NCBI GenBank assembly: GCA_944322645.1
Contig: CALUPI010000030.1
Location: forward strand, 1-48,445
DNA length: 48,445 bases
Direction: 5' to 3'
DNA from: an uncultured Ureaplasma sp.
Lineage (GTDB): Bacteria; Bacillota_I; Bacilli_A; Mycoplasmatales; Mycoplasmoidaceae
Position numbers and translations under genes: made by a program. Positions 1 through 10,254 of the stretch are shown piece by piece. The notes beneath the pieces are model-generated. The model was given only the letters and a program-made list of their open reading frames with translations. It was not told the DNA's origin and searched no databases. Within the stretch, counting starts at the first letter, position 1. Every line of letters starts with the position of its first letter.

Positions 1-234
1 ACAATTCTTGAAGTTGTTTTAAATTTAAAAGAGGAATTTAGTGATCTAAAAACTAGAGTTGGAAACTTAGAAAATAATTTTAATGAATTTAAAACAGAAG
101 TTAAAAATGATTTAAATAATTTTAAAACTGAAGTAAAAGAAGAATTTAGTAAGGTTAATTCTCGTTTAGATAAACTGGAAAATGATGTAAACATCCTTAA
201 ATTAGAAGCCATAAAACATGGTTGAAATGTATAA
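1..234 (+). CDS. C-terminal part of a coiled-coil protein (DUF16-like)
   Basis: This frame is open from the window edge to TAA at 232-234, so the start lies outside the window. The 77 visible residues form a heptad-like coiled coil rich in Lys, Glu, Asn and Leu. Short units such as NNFKTEVKEEF and SRLDKLENDV recur, and the end is IKHGWNV with the Trp encoded by TGA. Such repeats are typical of the DUF16/UPF0134 coiled-coil proteins of mycoplasmas, but the match is by composition and phrasing only. Function unknown. It points toward the next gene, which lies on the other strand. Confidence 0.6.
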
Positions 235-251
235 TAAATATTTATAATTTG

Positions 252-1112
252 TTATATAGTTTTTAACCGAAACTCATATCATTTTTTTGAATAAATATTT
301 CAAAAATTAATCTTTTTATATACAATTTTTGGTCAAAATCATTGCAAAGTTGGTTTAGCAAAGCTATTTCTTAAAATTATTAATACTACCATTTCTAATC
401 ATACTAAAAAGTATGATAAAAACATAATATCTGGGTAACCTATATTGAACACTTCATACACTTGATGATATTCTCCATTAACATTCATTCAATCATATTC
501 AACAAGTCCTGTTGCATTTTGAGTAATATTAAGTGTTTTTACAATTATCAAAACATATATTAAATAAGTTCCAGCTAATATATGAGCTCCTAAGACATTA
601 ATGAAATTTAATCTATTATTGTAAACATAAAAGAATGTTCCAAATATTAGCATATATCCATGAATAAAATAATATAATGCTCCTTCTTGTGAACCAATAA
701 AAATGTATTTTCAAGGATTTCCTTCATCATTAGCATTTCAAATTGATCCTATAATTGTGATGGAACTGCCGATAATACTTCAAAGACTAACAACTTTAAT
801 TAATTTATTTTTATAATCAAATATAAAACATAAGTTTAAAAATACATACATGAATGGACACATATCAAGTAATAACACTTTGGAGTAATATATTGATATA
901 TCTAATGTTGAATTTTGGTAATTTATAAGGTTAATTACATCTTGTGTATATCTAAAAATTATAAAATATATTAAACCAAAAACTCCTAGAATAATTTCTA
1001 GAATTTTAATTGTTAATGTAAACTTATTTTTTCATCTTAACAATATTGCTATTCCTATCCCACTAAACGTAAACAATAATGTTAAAATTCCTACAATTAT
1101 ACCAAAACTCAT
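252..1112 (-). CDS. Polytopic membrane protein (YwaF/TIGR02206-like)
   Basis: The frame opens with ATG at 1112 and closes with TAA at 252-254, giving 286 aa with several TGA Trp codons. It has about six to seven hydrophobic segments, beginning with MSFGIIVGILTLLFTFSGIG. Asp, Tyr and Asn residues sit between helices, with a short basic tail. The motif DMCPFMYVFLNLCF in the middle resembles the 'hLpLHxC' segment of YwaF/TIGR02206-like integral membrane proteins, and mycoplasmas carry similar uncharacterised proteins; this assignment is tentative. It is the last gene of a minus-strand run that also holds the ZIP-like transporter. No function can be read from the sequence. Confidence 0.7.
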
Positions 1113-1155
1113 ATAATTCACTATTTAATATTTTATAATACGTTTTTATATAATT

Positions 1156-1180
1156 AAAAAAACACCATATGGGTGTTTTA
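1156..1180 (-). terminator. Rho-independent terminator of the ZIP transporter gene
   Basis: On the minus strand AAAACACC pairs with GGTGTTTT around a five-base loop and is followed by a run of T. The left arm contains the stop codon of the transporter gene, an economy common in mycoplasmas. Confidence 0.75.
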
Positions 1181-2188
1181 AAATATATTAATTAATTTTA
1201 AGTTATTAGACATACTAATGAACAAATTGAAACCATTAGTATGTTCATCACCATGAGAATGAATAGATATTAAAATGACCGCTAGCAATATTCCTAGTCC
1301 AATTACTCCAATTATCCCTAATCATTGTTTTGCACCAGCATTTCTATAATGAATAAATTCTGGAATAATTTCCATAATGGTCATAATTGTCATTAGTGAA
1401 CCTGAAATACTAAATAATAGTGGCATTAATCATCAAGCTTGATCAAACAAACTTGATAAATAACCACCAATAAATGTGAATGGTACCATTAATAATCCTA
1501 TTAAAATTGTGTAACCAATTGCTTTGACTTTATTATTTTTTTGAATATCTAATTGAATTAAATAAATTATTATTGATGTTGGAATTAGGTGAATAATAAA
1601 GACAATTAACATTCCTCAATTTTCAAATCCTAAAACATCATTATGTTCTGTGTTAGCCATTAAACCTAATGTAATTCCATCCACACTTCTATGTAACGCT
1701 AATAATATGATTGGCAATCATTTAATTTTTTTATTATCAATATCTGCAGCATTAAAAATAGCTTCACTATGACCATGAGAATGATGGTGCTCATGTAATT
1801 CATGTTTATTTCTAGATAATAATCATTTTGTTAGCACAACCAATGCAACACCAATAATTACCCCAGATGCAACAATTGCAACAGTTTGACTAGTTGACGA
1901 GGCATAACTAATGTTAGTTTGTTGTGCAAAATGTTCTTGTAAACTATGGACACTCTCAGCAATTAACCCAACAGTACCTAAAATTAAAATTAATCCCGCA
2001 GTAAAAGATGATAAATATATTTGTACTTTTTTAGATAATCTAAATTTAAAAAATGAAATTATTAATACAATTAAACTTGGAACAACAATTGCTAATCCTA
2101 ATAGAAATAAAATGTTAAAAAAGACATTTAAATCAGGATTACTTCATGAAGGGTTAATTCCTCCAATTTCATGTTGTAATATATACAT
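1178..2188 (-). CDS. ZIP-family metal cation transporter
   Basis: This 336-aa membrane protein probably imports divalent metal (Zn, Fe or Mn) across the cell membrane. It shows about eight hydrophobic helices in the ZIP pattern: three N-terminal helices, a cytoplasmic loop with a His-rich stretch (HELHEHHHSHGHSE, about residues 138-151), then more helices. The metal-site helices appear as LALHRSVDGITLGL and IVFIIHLIPTS, matching the His/acidic positions of ZIP helices IV and V. The His-rich loop is a usual ZIP feature for metal sensing or delivery. The start at 2188 (MYILQHEIGG) follows an AAAGAAAG stretch. The gene lies downstream of nusG on the same strand and ends in its own terminator. 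Confidence 0.8.
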
Positions 2189-2260
2189 ATTTTTTTAATC
2201 TTTCTTTAATAAATAATTACATACACATTTAAATATATGTTATATAGTTATATCATATTT

Positions 2261-2998
2261 TTATTCAACTTCTTCTAATGATGAATATTCAACCTCAATC
2301 TTATTGATTCTGTTAAACATTTCTACTTCAACTGTAGCAATACCTTTTGCATCATTTAAAGATTTAATATACCCAATTTCTCCATTCATATTTCCAGAGT
2401 TAATTTTAACTTTTGTTCCAACTGGGAATGGACATGAATAAGTGACACTTTCAAGAATAATTGAGTCATCTTTTTTATAAACATTATTAACATTTTTCCC
2501 TTTTTCTTGTTCTTGAGCAATAATGTTATCTTTATTAGATAAATTTAAAATGTTTTCAATTTCTTCACTTGAAACAGGAACTGGTTTAGCATTTTTACCA
2601 CTAGATCCAACAATTCCTGTAACCAATTGAGTGTTCCGAATAATAAATCAAATGTCATCATCCATTTTCATTTTGATAAAAATATAGCCACTAAATTTAT
2701 TCTTTTCTTCAGTTTTTATTTTTTGATAATAAACTTCACCATTTTTTTCAATAGTTCTTCATTCAACATTTTTTAATTTTCTCCCTACACTTGATGGAGC
2801 ATTGCTTTGACTGTACTCATCAACACTAATAATTTTTTCTTTAATTATTTTAATATCTTCAACACGATCATCATATCCATATGAAGAAATTTTCCCTTTT
2901 AAATTTTTGACAACATAATCTTCATTCCCACTGACCGCAGTTATTATATATCATTGCGGGACATCTAATAATTCATGAATTTTATCTAATTTACTCAT
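2261..2998 (-). CDS. nusG: Transcription termination/antitermination factor NusG
   Basis: NusG binds RNA polymerase and couples pausing, termination and translation. The 245-aa frame starts MSKLDKIHEL at 2998 behind AGAGGT. The NGN domain is recognisable from QWYIITAVSGNED and, after an insertion of about 50 residues, SGYIFIKMKM and RNTQLVTGIVGSSGK. The C-terminal KOW domain is CPFPVGTKVKINSG...GEIGYI. It is some 60 residues longer than the usual bacterial form because of the charged insertion in NGN and a longer linker before KOW. It follows secE by 20 nt, the classical secE-nusG order. Confidence 0.96.
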
Positions 2999-3018
2999 AA
3001 TATTTACCTCTATTAAAT

Positions 3019-3543
3019 TTAAATTGAAAATAATCTATCTATTCCTAAGAATATAGTTGCAAGAATTAATACAATTACAACTACAACAATAAAGCTAATT
3101 CAAACACTTTTTTTATTAGCTCATGAGATACGAGAAAATTCTTTTCCCATACCAACAAATCAACGTTTTATTTTAAAATTACCCGTTTCTCATTTATAAT
3201 CATATTCTTTTTTAAGTTCAGATAATTGTTTTTCTAATTGTTTAATTACCTTTTCTCTTTCTTTTTTAATTTTCTTATATTTTTTACTAAATTGAGAAGG
3301 TGACATTTTCGAAGCGTTCTTGCGCTTGAATTCTTCATTTAGCTCTTTTGATTTAATTTTAGCTAATTTTATTTTTTTATCTAAAACATCAATTTTTTCT
3401 CGATCAGCAATTTGTTCTTGTAATTCTTGTTTTCTTTTTAATGTTTCATAGTCATCATTTGGATTAATATAATCATTATTAGTTATTTTTACAGACGCTT
3501 TTTTTTCTTTTAATAGCCGTTTACGTTTTACTTTATCCTTCAT
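3019..3543 (-). CDS. secE: Preprotein translocase subunit SecE with long N-terminal extension
   Basis: SecE clamps SecY in the Sec translocon. The SecE core is confined to the last 45 residues: EFSRISWANKKSVW followed by one membrane helix, SFIVVVVIVLILATIFL. That is the minimal single-helix form. Ahead of it lie about 115 residues that are almost entirely charged and predicted helical (Lys/Glu/Leu rich, probably a coiled coil). Total length is 174 aa against about 60-70 for the usual Gram-positive protein. The ATG shares one base with the rpmG stop codon (TAATG) and has AAGGAG upstream. The frame crosses one TGA Trp just after KKEYDYK. Confidence 0.93.
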
Positions 3544-3689
3544 TATCTTGTCTCCTTATGCAAAGTATTTGAATTACAAGTAGGACAAAATTTATTTAAT
3601 TCTAATCGTTTAGTACTATATTGGTTTTTTGTTGTATGATAATTTCGTGAACAACAAATTGTACAAACTAAAGTAACTTTTTTTGCCAT
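3543..3689 (-). CDS. rpmG: 50S ribosomal protein L33
   Basis: This 48-aa protein is a small component of the large ribosomal subunit. The sequence [20 protein letters not shown] and the later pair CPTC give the four-Cys zinc-binding form of L33. It sits immediately before secE, a common arrangement in Firmicutes and mycoplasmas. Its stop overlaps the secE start by one base, and its own start lies one base after the stop of the upstream permease gene. The likely ribosome binding site, GAAGGAG, is inside the end of that permease. Confidence 0.95.
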   Translation of the reverse strand: MAKKVTLVCTICCSRNYHTTKNQYSTKRLELNKFCPTCNSNTLHKETR

Positions 3690-3690
3690 A

Positions 3691-5199
3691 TTAAAACAAC
3701 AACTCCTTCACTAATAAATTATTTTTTGATAACTTCATTTGTTTGTATCTTAGTTTAAGAAGAGAATCATTAATTATTGGTAGCACACAAAAACCTAGTA
3801 ACATTGATAAAAAGCAAATTGAACCCATATATGCTTTAATTGTATATGTACCTGTGGCAAACAACCCTCAATTAATTTTTTCAAATGGATTTAAAAAAGC
3901 ATGAATACTAAAGAAATAGAAGAATTGATATCCAAATGCTAAATAACAACCAATTATTGCAATTGGAGCAATGATTATAAAGCCTGGCATTTTCATGACA
4001 TGAACTTTTTTATTAAACCTATTTATAAAACCTTTGAGAACAATCGTTCCATATATTGCAAACATGAAAAGTGTTGGGAAGTTAGATATACCATCAACAA
4101 ATCCATCAGTATTAAGAATTGCCGAAGGAATCATTAATATAACTCATCAAAATGTATATACAAAAAATGCGACATACATACCAACTTTTAAATCAGAATT
4201 CCCCATTTTATCAAATCATCAATATCCGTAATATATTCTATGTCTAATTGCGTATACATTTGCTCTTAATGAAACTAACACAAGGGAATTAAGAACACCA
4301 AGTACACAAATAAGTATAAAAACAGAGATTACAATTGTAAATGCATTACTTGCTGTTGGGTTGTTTACAAATATTGTTTGAAATACACCATATGCTGTCC
4401 CTGAACTTACCATAATTTGACCAATAGTTATAAATAGATACATAAATATACATATTCCCATACCTATTACAATAGTTAATGGAACTTTTTTTCTTGGATT
4501 TTCCATTTCTCCTTGTAATGCTGCAACTCCTAAAAAACTATCATAAGCAAACAAAATAGCAGGAATTGATGAAAGGATACCATTTATTGATAGTGAACCA
4601 TGTTGGGTTGAATTATTTGAGTTAAATAATGATAATTCTGGATTCATAATACCATATACTAATCCAGCAATTGCAACCATTGACAATGGTATAAATTTTA
4701 AAATTGTTGATACAATTTGAAATCTTGTTGATCATTTTAGAGATAAATAATTAAAAACAATAAATATAAATATTAGTGCAAGACCAATAACCATCACTGC
4801 TGCCATGTGTATTGTAATATTTTGATCTTTCATAAAAATATTAACAATAGATTCAGCACTAAATATTGCAACAGCTAAATTTAAAATGCCAAAATAGAAA
4901 AATGAATTATTAAAGGAAATAAATCTTCCAAATTTGTGTCCAAAATGCTTTTCAGCTGCTCCACCAATACCTGCGCCATTTCTATGATTAAAACCAATTT
5001 CAGAAAAACTATATGCAGTTGCAAGAGAAATAATTGATGCTAGTATTCATGAAATTAGTACACCAATTGCATTGTTATCATTATTTTGAAAGACAGTATT
5101 ATTTTTAAAAAATATACCAATTCCAATGATTGAACCGATTAAAATACTAATTGCTGCAAATAAACCTATTTTTTTGGCAGTTTTTATACTGACTCCCAT
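3691..5199 (-). CDS. APC-superfamily amino acid permease
   Basis: This 502-aa integral membrane protein has about 12 hydrophobic helices and probably moves an amino acid or polyamine across the membrane. The start is fixed by AAAGGAGAAATAA before ATG at 5199. Helix 1 carries the APC signature [12 protein letters not shown], with AYSFSEIG further on. A loop sequence ([12 protein letters not shown], near residue 265) matches the conserved cytoplasmic E-x-PxKxxP segment after helix 6. Substrate is not deducible. It is related to, but clearly different from, the permease in the arginine deiminase block at 40.4-42.3 kb. It is transcriptionally fused to rpmG-secE-nusG. Confidence 0.88.
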
Positions 5200-5221
5200 T
5201 TATTTCTCCTTTCGTTTGTAT

Positions 5222-5248
5222 AAAAAAAAATTGGCAAAAACACCAATT
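5222..5248 (-). terminator. Terminator after the sigma-like gene
   Basis: On the minus strand AATTGG and CCAATT flank an eight-base loop and are followed by a run of about nine T. It separates the sigma-like gene from the permease-rpmG-secE-nusG operon. Confidence 0.7.
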
Positions 5249-5267
5249 GTTAAATATATTATATACT

Positions 5268-5861
5268 TTAATTAAAATATTTGCAATATATAGGTATAAA
5301 AAATGTTTGTTTAATATAAAAAATGTGATTATATATTTTTTTTACATCCATATTCAATATATTTGATATTTCATTTGGTTTGTATTCCTTAAATATTAAA
5401 TCAATAATTTGGAGTTGAATTTTATTTTTTATAACCTTGTAGCATTCGGATTTAAAAAAATCTCAAAATGGTTCATTTTTCATTCTTCTTGGAGTTTCAT
5501 TATCTAAACAAATATAATCTGATATTCCAAAATATGTCATTGATAAAGTACTTCTTTTATGAGTCATTTGCTCTCTATTAATCATAATTATTTTTTGAAT
5601 CATAAGTTTTTTTAATAATCTTAAAAATCCATATTTTAAAAATATGTCTTTTTGAATTTTGGAAATTGATTCTATAAATTCTGGTATAAAACCTGCAAAA
5701 TTAATTTCTAAAGGTTTTAACTTAATAAAACTTTTATTAATAACATAATTATAAAAATTATTAATAAATGCATAATATTTTTTATATATGTAATCAATTA
5801 GTATTGTTTCTTTGTTTTTTAGTAATTCATATAAAATTTCATTTTTCAAAATAATCACCAT
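5268..5861 (-). CDS. Putative alternative sigma factor (sigma-70 family, SigH-like)
   Basis: The frame runs from ATG at 5861 to TAA at 5268, giving 197 aa with one TGA Trp. The C-terminal third reads as a sigma region 4 helix-turn-helix. IQLQIIDLIFKEYKPNEIS followed by NILNMDVKKIYNHIFYIKQ has the spacing of SigH region 4 (an 'L..yxEIsxxLnxxxksIxNxLxrvk' pattern). The N-terminal NEILYELLKNKETILIDYIY resembles the start of region 2, where an E-L-L-k segment precedes an aromatic helix. Family assignment is by pattern only. The gene stands alone, with no visible Shine-Dalgarno and its own terminator. Another possibility is a LuxR-like or other HTH protein. Confidence 0.55.
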
Positions 5862-5916
5862 ATTATTTATATATTTAAAATTTAAGTAATGATTATTATT
5901 AATTTATGTATTTGAT

Positions 5917-5969
5917 ATAAAAAAATTCTAAGTTAATTAGATTGATTAATCTTAATATAACTTAGAATT
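5917..5969 (-). terminator. Terminator of the TDT-cysS-rlmB operon
   Basis: A perfect 12-bp inverted repeat, AATTCTAAGTTA/TAACTTAGAATT (5924-5935 and 5958-5969), is followed on the minus strand by a T run. It overlaps the end of rlmB, whose stop codon is inside one arm. Confidence 0.75.
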
Positions 5970-6640
5970 ATACCAGTGGCGACTGATACATTTAATGATT
6001 GAACATGACCAAACATTGGTATATATAAATTCATATCTGAATTTTTAATAATTAATTCACTAATTCCCTTATTTTCATTGCCAACAATTATGCAAACTTT
6101 TGGTGGAAATTTTTCTTTGTAGTATGGAATACTATTTTTATTAAGAGTGGTTGAATATATTCAAAATCCAGTTTCCTTTAAATCTTGAATTAAATTATTC
6201 AAATTATTTGCTTCACATAGATCTAAATAATTAGTTGCGCCCATGCTTATTGAATTTACAACATTATTTATAGGAGCTTGATTATGTTTTTTAAAAAATA
6301 CTGCATCTATCTTAAAGGCATCACATGTTCTTAAAATAGAACCAAAGTTTCGTGGGTCTTCTATAGAATCTAAAATTAATACAATAGAATTAGCTTGTTG
6401 TTTTAATTTGTTAAGAATTTGTTTAATATTAAGTGGATTTTTGTCAATTTCATAGGCAATAAATTGATGCTTAATATTTTCTAAATCTTTAAAATATGAT
6501 TCATTCACAATCTTAACATTGATACTATCGATATTTAGAGATTGTACAAAATCTAAATTTTTTTTGGTAGTTAAAATATTTTTAATATTGAGATGATTTT
6601 CAATTGCATCCTTTAATGATTTTTTACCATAATTAATCAT
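5933..6640 (-). CDS. rlmB: 23S rRNA 2'-O-methyltransferase, TrmH/SpoU family (RlmB-like)
   Basis: This 235-aa SPOUT methyltransferase probably uses S-adenosylmethionine to methylate the 2'-OH of a guanosine in 23S rRNA. The N-terminal substrate-binding part (about residues 1-75) starts [16 protein letters not shown]. The SPOUT core shows all three motifs: LDSIEDPRNFGSILRT, then IVGNENKGIS, then QSLNVSVATGI. One TGA Trp is read through after KETGF. The ATG overlaps the cysS stop by one base (TAATG), so the two are translationally coupled, as often seen for cysS-rlmB in Gram-positive relatives. Confidence 0.9.
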
Positions 6641-7947
6641 TATAAAAGTCCTTTTAGTTTTATTTCTTCTCTAATTTTATCAGCATTTTCATAATCTTTA
6701 TTTTCAAGACAATCTTGTCAACTTTTTAAAAGTTGAATATTGTAATCATTATGAATATTTTTAAATTCAATACCTAATATTGATAATGAATTAATAATGA
6801 TGAATAATAAATTATTAATTAAAACATTATTTTTTTCTTTAATAGCAACATTTAATTCTTTATTTATTTTATATAATTCTGTAATTGCATTGATTAAATT
6901 TAGATTATCTTCTAAGGCTATTTCAAATTTATGAGATATATTTTGGTGTTGATTAATTTCAAAATTATTTAATATTAATGTTGTTTTAGCTAAATTAATT
7001 GCATTTTCAAATTTCCTTATTTCTTTTTCCATTTGTTGCATTATTTCATCTGAATAATTAAGTGGATTAGAATATCCAGATTGGTAGAAGAATCATCTTA
7101 ATGATTGATAAGAGTATTTATTTAAAATATCTTTGACTAAAATAAAATTATTTAATGATTTTGACATTTTTTCATTATTAATATTAATCATTCCAACATG
7201 CATTCAAATTTTAGCTAGTGAACAATTATATAATGCATGGTTTTGGGCATTTTCATTTTCATGATGAGGAAATTTTAAATCCATTCCTCCTCCATGAATT
7301 GTAACTTGTTTTCCAATGTGTTTGTTAATTAAATATGAACATTCGCTATGTCAACCAGGTCTTCCTAATGATCATTTTGTATTTCATTTTAATCCTTTAT
7401 TCGTTTTCTTTCATAATACAAAATCATTTGGATTATGTTTCTTATTATCTACTTCTACCCTTGCTCCGTTTAATAATTCATCAGTTTTTCTCTTTGAAAT
7501 TTCTCCATATGTAGATGTTGAACTAGTATCAAAATAAACATCTCCATCTTCAATATAGGCCGCCCCATTTTGAACTAATAAATCAACATAATTAATAATT
7601 CCATCGATATTATCACTAACTTTTGGATTAATCATAGGTATTGTATTTAATTTTTCTTTTATTTTTAAATATTGATCCATATAATAAGAGCTTAATTCAA
7701 GTTCAGACATATTTTGTTTTTCAGATTCATTAATAATTTTGTCATCAATATCAGTAATATTTAAGATATATTTATATGATTTATTTTGATGTTTAAGTAA
7801 TCTTACCAAAACATCAAAAGTAACTAGTGGTCTAGCGTTTCCAATGTGAATGTGATTATAAACTGTTGGACCACAGTTATAAATACTAATTTCGGGATCA
7901 TTTAATTCTATAAATTGATTAGTTCTTGAATCATATAATTTAATCAT
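6640..7947 (-). CDS. cysS: Cysteinyl-tRNA synthetase
   Basis: This 435-aa class I synthetase charges tRNA-Cys. Motifs in order: [16 protein letters not shown] (zinc Cys plus HIGH-type motif), [20 protein letters not shown] with the second zinc Cys, HHENENAQ, and KMSKS. The C-terminal helical anticodon domain is full length for the short mycoplasma form. I chose the start at 7947 ([10 protein letters not shown]) because it matches family N-termini and follows AAAGGGGC. The longer upstream reading to 7992 lies inside the transporter gene. It overlaps the TDT transporter by 8 nt and rlmB by 1 nt. Confidence 0.96.
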
Positions 7948-9109
7948 TTTTTGCCCCTTTTTTGCAATAACATTGGTGTTTAACATTATCAAGTTTATTA
8001 GTAAACAAAATGTGCCATGCTTTTATAAAAAATTTAATCATTATATAGATTATTAAAATAGTTGCTATGAATGTACAAATGTAACCTAAAATTTGAAAAA
8101 AATTCTTTATTTGGAATATAAAAGGAACATTGAACTTGTTATATAATCCATCAAAATACATAGAAACATTTGTAGTAGCGATACAACCAATAGCCAACGG
8201 AAATGTTATTGATGCGAATATATAGTCAAATTTATTAATCTTAAAAATTCTTATAATAAATAGATATAAAATAATTGTATAAACAAAACCAAATGAAATT
8301 AGTATTATTAGCATTATATTAATAAATTTATTATTATGAAAATCAAATATAGTAGTATTTGGATTTAATGATGGAATTGCAAATGATTGACAAAAACTAG
8401 CTAAAAGTAAGTTTGGAGGTGCGAAATTTACAGCTATTGAAGGAAATTTATTTGTATCACATTTTTTCTTAAATAATAGACTATACGTAATTATAGGAAA
8501 TAATATTAAAAATGAAATAAAAGCAAAAAACCATATCGCTTGAAAAAATTCTAAAGGTAAAATATTATTATTGAATCTACCTGCAAATGTTGATGCAGTG
8601 GAAATTCCGACCATAGGAACAAATCAACTACCATACATTGAATCATTGTGTCATTTATGTTTTTTAAGTATAAAAATAGAGAAAAAACATATAAAAATAA
8701 TTTGAACAATTACTCCAATACAAAGCAAGATAGCTCCTATAATTTGTAATGGAGGAAGATTGCCATGATGATATTGTCAACCAGCTAAAAATCCACCAAT
8801 ACACATTATTGTCATACTATATGTCGGTAAAAAAGATGATGCTAATGAATTTCTTGCATCAAACATTAGAATTTTAGGATGGAGTATATGTTTAAAAGTT
8901 ATTAGTAAAACAATAACAGTTGCAATAAAAATTAATGGAATAGATATTCATCAACCATTAAAATTTGTATAATTACAATTAATGTTATTCCTAAGAATTA
9001 AATCTAATGCTGTGGCCAACCCTGAAATACCCAAAGATAAACCAGTTAATGCAACAGGTAAATGTTGTGTCCTATGTTTTAAAATAGAGTTTTTTTGTGT
9101 ATTTAACAT
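7940..9109 (-). CDS. TDT-family transporter (TehA/SLAC1-like)
   Basis: This 389-aa membrane protein has about ten hydrophobic helices. The start, LPVALTGLSLGISGLATAL, and the later VGISTASTFAG and ISFLILFPIITYSLLF fit the TDT/SLAC1 fold, where a P-x-x-x-G-L segment opens helix 1 and Phe/Pro residues line the pore. Known relatives move small anions such as dicarboxylates, nitrate or sulfite; the substrate here is not deducible. It leads the operon with cysS and rlmB. A TATAAT box (9118-9123) lies only 8 nt before the ATG and no Shine-Dalgarno is visible, so the transcript may be nearly leaderless. Confidence 0.75.
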
Positions 9110-9111
9110 AA

Positions 9112-10090
9112 TTATTTATTATAATACATTTTTATAATAAAGTTATCATAAAAAAATGTATAAAGCATACTCTTTTTAGACAAGTCACTTCTATATAAAG
9201 TTATAAGTGAATTTATTGTATCTTTTAGAATTAAATATCTTTGGGCATATGGCAAATGATTTAATTCTGAATAATAATGATATCTTTGATAATTATAATA
9301 GTGCATAAATTTATTAACAATTTTTTGAATTCTACAAATGTTTTTGCTATTACAAATTCTTTCTTACAACAATGATCTATTGTTTTATGAAATCTATCAA
9401 TGCAACCATTATATTGAGGTTGACCAAGAGGAATTAAACGCTTTTAATATTTTATTATCTATACAGAATTTTCTAAACTCATTTAAATGAATAAAATTAT
9501 CTCCTTTAAACATCATTGTATTATCACTTTGAATTGATTTGATTTGTATATTATTATTTAAAAATATTTATAACCAATATTTAAATGTTTTATCATACTA
9601 TTAGTAGATTGATTTTCTAAGATTGCACTATAAACAAATATATATGATTTGTCAATCATATTAAAAATTGTGTTTTTTTGCCTTAAACTATTCTCCTTAA
9701 CACCCAATATTTTAAGTTCAGGCCGAACGTTTCCAAGTTCAACATATTTTGCTTTAAGAGGATGTTAAGTAGATTTTCAATATCGAGTTTAAATGTTATA
9801 CCAAGCTTTGCATTTAATATTGTTTTAATTGTATTTATGATATTTCAGAAAATGGTTAACAAATCTAATTAAAAGTTTTTGATTATTTTTGCTTTCAAAT
9901 TAACTTTTGATTGAATTATTGAAGTATTTAATATAATCTTTATAAATTATTAAAATTTTATAAAATTGAGCATTTTTTGACAAATTTTTAAACTTTTTTG
10001 TATGATTTAGGTTTAAAAAATAAAATTTATTTTTTAGTATACTTATAGGTTCTTTCAAAATTGTAGTTTTTGAAGTGGATAATCCCTATC
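9112..10090 (-). pseudogene. Decayed transposase of an IS3/IS481-like insertion sequence
   Basis: Conceptual translation gives successive pieces of a retroviral-type integrase (rve) core in different frames. These are KYVELGNVRPELKILG, then IKSIQSDNTMMFKG with one catalytic Asp, then LIPLGQPQYNGCIDRFHKT (the G-Q-P-x-x-N-G-x-x-E/D-R-x-H motif), and finally YNYQRYHYYSELNHLPYA. At least three frameshifts (near 9570, 9440 and 9310) and an in-frame stop break it. An N-terminal basic helical part with more breaks extends to about 10090. No terminal inverted repeats could be assigned. It looks long dead and separates core genes from the helicase operon. Confidence 0.75.
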
Positions 10091-10254
10091 ATAAATTGAT
10101 CGAATTTTTGTTTACTTCATATAGAAATATTAACAAATTTTGGTTGTCTAAAAAGAATGTGATTTATAGACTATAAAAAAAAAAAAAAAAAACTTTTAAT
10201 TGTGATATACTTATTTCCATAAGTAAATTTTAAAGAAAAGAGATTAGTAATATT
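10091..10254 (+). promoter_or_regulatory. Leader of the helicase operon with poly(A)18 and extended -10
   Basis: An uninterrupted run of 18 A at 10175-10192 is followed 13 nt later by TATACT (10206-10211) with TG one base upstream, an extended -10 element. With normal spacing the -35 position would fall inside the A tract. The first ATG is at 10255, preceded by AAAGAAAAGAGA. The rest of the stretch holds no gene. Confidence 0.55.

Noticed and set aside
1911-2198. Plus-strand 95-aa frame
   Set aside because: It lies antisense to the ZIP-like transporter, whose motifs and terminator support the minus strand.
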